Of a DNA stretch of 64,000 nt, positions 57,516 through 64,000 are shown one piece after another. Location of the stretch: positions 6,639,098 through 6,703,097 of the forward strand of contig CAIIXF020000001.1 in NCBI GenBank assembly GCA_903813345.2. The letters are read 5' to 3'. Positions within the stretch are counted from its first letter, which is position 1. Each line of letters starts with the position of its first letter. The DNA comes from Owenia fusiformis. Its lineage: Eukaryota > Annelida > Polychaeta > Sabellida > Oweniidae. Under the pieces are notes generated by a model, which did not search any database, was not told the origin of the DNA, and saw only the letters and a list, made by a program, of their open reading frames with translations. The translations under genes and the position numbers were made by a program.

Positions 57516-59327
57516 TAATGACACAACATGCAAGTATGTATAACCTGATAACAGATCCAGTAGATGCTTTTGAAAAACACAAGGGCTACATGTTATTAAT
57601 AATAGAAACAATATCTCTTTTATTGTTTTATCAGAATTATTATACCAGATTGCAATAAATAGTTATGAATGCATGTTTTTTGTATTTGTGGGTATTTTCT
57701 CTCCCATGCTGAGGAGGGTCCCTGTAAATTGCAGCCAGACTCCTGAGGTCAATGCAACCAACTCCTATATATTGTTGCTACAAATTGTAGCTCCATTGTA
57801 ACCAATTTTAACCAAGAAGAGTTAGGGTCACTCGGAGGCTGGTTGCAGTTTGCATACTTCGTGCTGAGAATCATCACTATGTGAACATATTTCTGTAATA
57901 GCAAACACATTAATTATTTCTATTTTTACGTTTTATAACCCTAAGTAGCAAATGAAACACAACATAAATCTGGTTGTACTAAGTTTCTGTTTACTTAATT
58001 ATTTATCAAGATATATTGTTTTACTTGACATGATATTAAGCAAGTATAACCGATTTAGAGAGTCAATCTATACCTTTCCCAGTTCAATTGGCAAACAACA
58101 GTTTTTGCATGTTTTGTAAAATATCAACACTTCGTGGATCTATAGCACTCAATGAGCAGTATTAGACACATTTTCTCAGCTGTATTAATGATTTCAGATT
58201 GGTATTGTCTAGAACTGGAGATACAACATTTCAAAGTGTTTCATCTCTTTGTTTGAGTAATGCCGCTATTCAAGGGTGTCACTCAATGTCACAGAGATGG
58301 AAATTGTCATGATGAAATTTGCATTCCTCATCATTTAGAGAGATGAAGTGAGATACAGTGATTGTGATTACACAAGCTTTTCAATTTTGTCAAAGGTTTG
58401 CATAAAAAGGTCCTGTAAGTTTGAACGTGCCGATTGAACAGGGTCTAAAATAGTTCTTTGGCCACTCAGCTCACATGGTAAGGTACATATGGTCAATAAA
58501 AGTGGACGCCATAATATAGTTAACTTTAAAAGTTTTAAAATTTAAAGGAAATCAATGTAATGCTTTCAGGCTTCTTGTATAATTGCAAGCAACTTAATGG
58601 GGTCATGACCAAAAATTTAAAAGCTGATTTTTAACAATATATGTGGACATGTGTTAAAACTTCTATAGTCACATTATTGAAGTGAAACAAATTGAATTGA
58701 GTCAAAGGATTGTGCCACCAATGTTTAAACTTCTAAATGACAAGTGAGTGACAATCACAGCTTACCCATGTGACCTAATAATGTAACCCACAAACATGAC
58801 AAACTCATAATCTAATCATTGCTGAAAAACATTACTACATGTACATATGAAAGGCATATTATGTACAACTTCTGTAAGGGAAAGAATGAGGCCTTTGATC
58901 GACAAATCCCATCAGTTTATAAACAGACAACTTAAAGTATGATTTAATTGATTTTTCATAAATCATACAAATATAGAATAATAAATGTATCCGTATTATA
59001 CTGTTTACTTCATGATTAAGTGATGCATTTATTGCAAGACAAATGGAACAGACGATTTATTACCTCATATGCGTATCAATAAATAGCAAAAATTGTTAGA
59101 AAATGTAAGAGGGTACATGTAGGACATCAAATTTCTGTTCATAAATATTGTCTTTTCTTCAGATAAACTTGCTAAATCATACATATACCAATGCATAGAA
59201 CTTGTCAAAAACGCAATAGTACATGGAAATGACTGCCCTGATGGCTGCAAAGTAATCAGAATAGACTTCAAAATCAGGGTATCACTATTTTATTATTTAA
59301 CTTTGATTTTGTTTAGAAATTAATCAG
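57516..59327. other. Gene-free sequence
   Basis: AT-rich sequence with no exon I can support. One possible acceptor with a short open stretch at about 58198 is listed among the rejected items. Confidence 0.45.
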
Positions 59328-59758
59328 AATTACCCAAATGCGAGTAGGTAGTTACCAGTTTCACCACCAGGTGGCTGATTCGGGTCAATTAACATGGCAG
59401 GTATATAAGAAAGTTCCCTTAAACTTAAATATTATCAATTTAAGTGGCTCAATTTTCATATAACCCTTATGTGTCTGATACTTATACTAATGAAAATATA
59501 TCCAGTAAAGCAAAATATTATCTGTCCACTAAAAGAAAAGATATTTCATTTTTTGTGATTTTATAGCATGGGGTCTATGGGGAATCTCCCCGAGCTAGGT
59601 CACATTTTCAAAGAAAATTAATTTTTCAAAGTTAATAAACACTTTTTAAAACCACATTTCTAGATGTAATTTTACATGTAGATTTCAAATATGATATTAC
59701 TTTGACTGAATTTTTAATGACGTAAATCAAGATTATTTCTACTCGCATCTGGGTTATT
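59328..59758. mobile_element. MITE-like element, ~430 bp
   Basis: The left end AATTACCCAAATGCGAGTAG and the right end CTACTCGCATCTGGGTTATT pair at 18 of 20 positions. The interior is non-coding. Confidence 0.6.
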
Positions 59759-59960
59759 CAAACATGACCATGCTATATCAGAGCTCTCATCTAATCATAA
59801 ATGCAGCATAGCTGTTCTCTAATTCTCCATAGATGGTTCATTATGCACTCTGCACCCGGGAATCTATGTATTGTGTTGGCAAAAATAACAACAAGTTGGT
59901 TTTTCATTCAATCCCCAATTCCCTGACCAATGCTTTCATTTTTTAAGTCTCAATTGGAAT

Positions 59961-60095
59961 AAATAATGATAGGTCACTCAATATGGTGAAATTCTGCACT
60001 CGTTGGACAAAATGTCTGTACAAATGCTTTGTACGACATTACAGTATGTCCAAGTCATGCTGAATTTCTGCATATTGAATGGCCTATCATTATTT
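59961..60095. repeat. 135-bp near-perfect foldback
   Basis: AAATAATGATAGG..ACTCAATATG near 59961 pairs with CATATTGAAT..CCTATCATTATTT ending at 60095. Pairing continues inward through TTGGACA/TGTCCAA to a central TGTCTGTACAAATGC/TTTGTACGACA hairpin. Almost the whole segment can form one stem. Confidence 0.75.
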
Positions 60096-60411
60096 TTATT
60101 TATTCTTTAAATATGAGATTAAGAGAGTTTTGATTATGAGACTTCTGTTGCATATCTATTGAGAGGTCATAAAGTTAAGTGACTTATTGAGTAGATCAAT
60201 CATCTGCATACGGATATGTTTTCAGGTGCAAACAATCAAACTGTACTTTAGTTACCATAAATAATACATGATTATACACCCCCGACAACCAGAAGTCAGT
60301 CCTTTGAAACTATGTGTTAAAAAAATTCTCAATTGCAATTGTGAAAGAAAATAAAGATTCAAATATAAAAGGTTTTAACACTTTGCCAAACTTATGTAGG
60401 TGGGGGATGAA

Positions 60412-61050
60412 TACAGGGTGTCCCGAAAGTATGGGGCCCCCCTAGGTAGACATATTCCACTGTCCTCATAGTATGTGTCATATATCATTTTAAAGCTCAT
60501 CCAAAGTTACATTGATTTGCCAGGTATCATAATTTAACTCCCAAATGGGAAAAAGTTACAGTCATTTTAAAAGTTAGTGTTTTGTCAAAATAAAGTTCAA
60601 TTCTACACCACATTACTAGTCAATGAGTCCCCCCTTGACCATGTTAACAGCAGCAATTATTTTCAGATATAACCTTAAAAGCCCTTCGAATAGGGGTGTG
60701 GAATTTTATAACCCTCTTAAAACGGCACTTTAGAAGAGTTTCCCTAGAGTTTCCACCCTCATCGTTCTCTTTTTCCAACTCAATATCCATCCGACCCGAA
60801 AAGAATTGCTGCTGTTAAGATGGCCCGGGAGGACACATTGACTAGTGATTTGGTGTAAAATTGAACTTAATTTTGACCAAACACTAAATTTTGAAATGCC
60901 TGTAATTTTTTCACATTTGAGAGTTGAACCATGATACTTGGAGAATCAATGTAACTTTGGATAAGCTTTAAAATGATATATGACACATACTATGAGGACA
61001 GTGGAATATATCTGCCTAGGGTGGGCCCCATACTTTCGGGACACCCTGTA
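60412..61050. mobile_element. 639-bp foldback transposon with ~250-bp arms
   Basis: Begins TACAGGGTGTCCCGAAAGTA and ends with the exact inverse. The two arms (about 60412-60662 and 60800-61050) stay alignable as reverse complements over their full length, with scattered substitutions. For example, CATAGTATGTGTCATATATC at 60467 pairs with its inverse near 60976. The borders read TA, so a TA target duplication is likely. The 140-bp centre is unpaired and non-coding. The element at 7613 shares the TACAGGGTG end. Confidence 0.85.
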
Positions 61051-61724
61051 CACCTACTAATGTGAAATATCAATGAATAGGCCAACCAAAATTATTCTTT
61101 TCAACAAGGATTGCCCCTTAAAGTGTTCAAACATTAAACATTGGGGCATTTGATCAAATATGGAAGGGGTGTACATAATCTTAATGCAAGAAACAATAAC
61201 ATTTCAATAAGATCATATTCAGCCAGCAATTGTCAAGGGGGTGCAATTTTTTGGTTTGCATCCAAAAAGGGGGCCATGGGGATTTACCCCTGAAAATTTA
61301 CATTGTATATGGTGCATTCTTAGTATTTCAAACTATACTTTGTTAATGTTTTTTCCAACAAATTTTACAAAAATCACACCCCCTGGCTGCACCGATGTTA
61401 CATTTCAAAACTTTTCTCATATTCTACTTGGCCACATTAAGCAACCATATCAAGACAGCAATGGGTTACAAACAGTATTTTATTTGATCACAAAACATCA
61501 CCTCTAGCTAGGAGCATACAAAATGTTTGGATCTTTGCCAATTTATAGGCGCCATGCAAACCAAATCGAAAACATTGATAGCTTTATGTCATTATAGCCC
61601 TGAAGAATGGGAGACAGCATCATCAATCTTAAATAAGAATGTTTCTATGAAGTCTGTCCATCATTATGATTACTATTGCGCCATCCTTTGTAAAATGAGC
61701 CTTTAACACCAGTCTGTATTGTGT
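61051..61724. other. Probable 3' UTR of a minus-strand gene and flanking sequence
   Basis: No coding sequence recognised. On the minus strand an AATAAA lies at about 61485, roughly 240 bp beyond the stop codon of the exon at 61822-61725. Confidence 0.3.
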
Positions 61725-61822
61725 TTAAACACAATCTGTAGACTTGAAAGGAATATCTCTGTCTATGGCTATCCCTTGGAAGATGCCACCTGCTATTATC
61801 TGTGTTTTGTTGGACAATATAC
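61725..61822 (-). CDS. Probable terminal exon of an unidentified gene
   Basis: On the minus strand, a strong acceptor (pyrimidine-rich tract then TTTCAG) precedes a 98-nt stretch that starts at the third codon phase group (two leftover bases) and runs to a TAA at 61727-61725. The peptide begins ILSNKTQIIAGG and ends IPFKSTDCV, an amino-acid mix that looks like real protein. I do not recognise the family. Earlier exons would lie to the right; none are seen before the window end, so the intron would be at least 2 kb. Confidence 0.4.
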
Positions 61823-62486
61823 CTGAAATGAAATAATAAGAATATATTCAAATGACAAGTACAATAAGTAATTAATGAATCTAATATGAAATTGAAGTGC
61901 TATCACTTCATCAGGTTGTTGAATATATAAAGGTAACAAGGCCAAGTTTTATTAATTTGTATTTTTAACTATTTTCATTAACGCGAGACTAATGTTTCTT
62001 CCACGGATGACTGAGCACTGACAGTTATTAGATAAATGAGCAAAAAAAAGAGTTCCATGCTGGAAGAAATGGTTTCTGCATTAATCATTTTCCTGAAATA
62101 ATTAATTTTCTAAATACATATTGACATTCAATTAATTGTTTACTCATTCCATAATCTGGGGACAATGAGTGCTTTTTATCCTACATTGGTAGACATTGGA
62201 CAAAAGAGACACTATTCGCTCATCCTTGATGATCTGGATCAAACTGTTTTTCTTGTTATGGTTGAATAAAATTCTCAACGGTAAAATAACATTACATAAT
62301 AAAAAGTATATACAAACTATTTGATTTCAATGTTTAGATTTGTTAATACAGGAAGTTGTTAATGTCAGAGATTGTAAATAATTGTAATGGATTGTAAACA
62401 TTATGCCTGTGAATTTCAAAACACGAATGCCTGAAACTACTAGGGTCTGAGCAAATATCCAACACAAATGTTTGAGAATATTAGGG
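61823..62486. other. Gene-free sequence
   Basis: AT-rich sequence between the candidate terminal exon and the 82-bp satellite. I see no gene here. Confidence 0.4.
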
Positions 62487-63190
62487 ACTGTGAATATCAT
62501 GTCACATCATCATTTGAATGCCTTTCAAGGAAATTTCAAAAAAATATGAATTCGGTTGAATATCAGAGACTGTCACATGATTGAATGTGAAGATAAGAGA
62601 CTGTGAATATCATAAAATACTAATTGGTTTGAATACTAGAAACTGTGCATATCATACACATGATTGAATGAGAATGTAAGAGACTGTGAATATCATAAAA
62701 ACTAATTGGTTTGAATACTAGAAACTGTGCATATCATACACATAGTTGAATGAGAATGTAAGAGACTGTGAATATCATGAATACTAATTGGTTTAAATAC
62801 TAGAAACTGTGCATAACATACACATAGTTGAATGAGAATGTAAGAGACTGTGAATATCATAAATACTAATTGGTTTGAATACTAGAAACTGTGCATATCA
62901 TACACATGATTGAATGAGAATGTAAGAGACTGTGAATATCATAAATACTAATTGGTTTGAATACTAGAAACTGTGCATATCATACACATGATTGAATGAG
63001 AATGTAAGAGACTGTGAATATCATAAAAACTAATTGGTTTGAATACTAGAAACTGTGCATATCATACACATGGTTGAATGAGAATGTAAGAGACTGTGAA
63101 TATCATAAATACTAATTGGTTTGAATACTAGAAACTGTGCATATCATACACATGGTTGAATGAGAATGTAAGAGACTGTGAATATCATAC
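62487..63190 (+). repeat. 82-bp dimeric minisatellite, about 8 units
   Basis: The landmark AGACTGTGAATATCAT recurs at 62681, 62763, 62845, 62927, 63009, 63091 and 63173, an exact 82-bp spacing. More diverged units lie before 62600. Within each unit the phrases GAGACTGTGAATATCATA and GAAACTGTGCATATCATA show that the unit is two ~41-bp halves that have diverged. Confidence 0.95.
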
Positions 63191-64000
63191 ACTTGGTAAA
63201 ATAGTTAAAATAATATAGAATAAAATGTTTAATATACTGCTAAATAAGTTGCATTAAGAGAGAATCGTAGAGAATATTTTTTCCTGTATAATAGGCAGTT
63301 ATTTCTTTTATTATAGCGGAAAAAAATATAATACGTATTTTTAAGAATTATTTTTGATTTAATAATATTATTCGTGTATTATTTAAAGGGAACAACATAT
63401 AATACCATATAATATAGAATAATATTCCTGTCAGGAGCAAATATTATGTTGGCATTTGCAATCAAAAACCGATTATACGCTGTTATTTTCAAGCCATTAA
63501 TCCCTAATTATTCAATTCCTATGAAATGAGTTTCATTCATACTGAGAATTAATCCATTTGTTATGGTTAATGGATTAATCTCTACAGCTGATGGCTCTTA
63601 ATTCCACAAAAATAATTTGCAAAATAAGTTTTTACATACACATTTGATTATATAATGTCCCTATTGTTATGATTAACATTGTGTTAAATTTTTGATTCAA
63701 TCAATTAATTCATTGTAAAGTTAATTTTTGAATTCTTAATTAATTGGTTTTCCTCACATTTTTATTCCATTGTTTCCTTGTCACATTAAGTTTACAACAA
63801 ACAACACTTAAAGCCCCCTCTTACACAAACACCTTTAATCACTTCACAAACAACACAAAACATATATGACACGAAACTGCTATATATCAATACATTACGA
63901 ATTTGGTATTGGTCCGTGGGGGGGGTCGTTGGGTTCAAGTAAATCCCCTTCCCCCCTTGCCAAGATTCTTTCAAAATCCTACATTTTTTACCAATCTGAG
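63191..64000. other. Gene-free AT-rich sequence
   Basis: Runs of A/T and TAAT words, plus a short G run near 63918. No exon, repeat or gene can be supported. Confidence 0.5.

Noticed and set aside
58198-58312. Acceptor-like TTTCAG followed by about 37 open codons to TGA
   Set aside because: No partner exon upstream and no recognisable protein; too little to call an exon.
61241-61507. 88-codon plus-strand reading frame
   Set aside because: No similarity to a known protein and no splice context; its composition looks like translated non-coding DNA.

Overview
This is a nuclear genomic window from an animal. It is AT-rich, has multi-exon genes with canonical GT-AG introns, and is dense in transposon remnants. 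The proteins (cytoplasmic methionyl-tRNA synthetase with WHEP domains, a cholinesterase-family esterase, a Schnurri/HIVEP-type zinc-finger factor) are bilaterian. The repeats (Helitron-like elements with TCCG microsatellites and about 146-bp core repeats, resembling the bivalve 'pearl' type) suggest a marine lophotrochozoan, perhaps a mollusc. That placement is inference; no species can be named.

Layout. Positions 1-14.8 kb are gene-poor and packed with repeats: a LINE 3' end, foldback elements, a roughly 1-kb repeat present twice in opposite orientation (3585-4562 and 11007-11995), a minus-strand Helitron and an element with divergent inverted ends. From 14778 to 33451 (+) lie the last 17 exons of methionyl-tRNA synthetase (MARS1): linker, class I catalytic core with HLGN and KFSKS motifs, anticodon-binding region, and two C-terminal WHEP domains in tandem. 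The exons for its N-terminal GST-like domain were not found. The 7.8-kb intron before the WHEP exons contains, on the opposite strand, a complete five-exon carboxylesterase/cholinesterase-like gene of 614 residues (30458-27582) with an intact catalytic triad and a signal peptide.

Between MARS1 and the next gene is a 61-bp minisatellite of about 34 units (35706-37757), rich in CCAAT boxes, with a decayed tail. From 39033 to 53442 (+) a 13-exon gene encodes a 2529-residue Schnurri/HIVEP-like protein with two characteristic paired C2H2 modules, a single middle finger, a C-terminal triplet and a further five C2H2 fingers. In its late part, an exon-intron junction including the 5' splice site has been tandemly repeated five times with an exact 40-bp period (52129-52328).

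From 53.4 to 64 kb no complete gene is visible. The stretch holds two Helitron-like elements, a 639-bp foldback transposon with near-palindromic arms, smaller foldbacks, an 82-bp dimeric satellite, and one probable terminal exon of an unidentified minus-strand gene (61822-61725) whose remainder would lie to the right of the window.

The genes do not form a pathway. The notable arrangements are the esterase nested antisense in MARS1, the doubled WHEP domain, the duplicated splice donors, and three copies of one Helitron family of which two keep both ends exactly. All gene models come from splice signals and reading-frame phase read by eye; no database search or transcript evidence was available.
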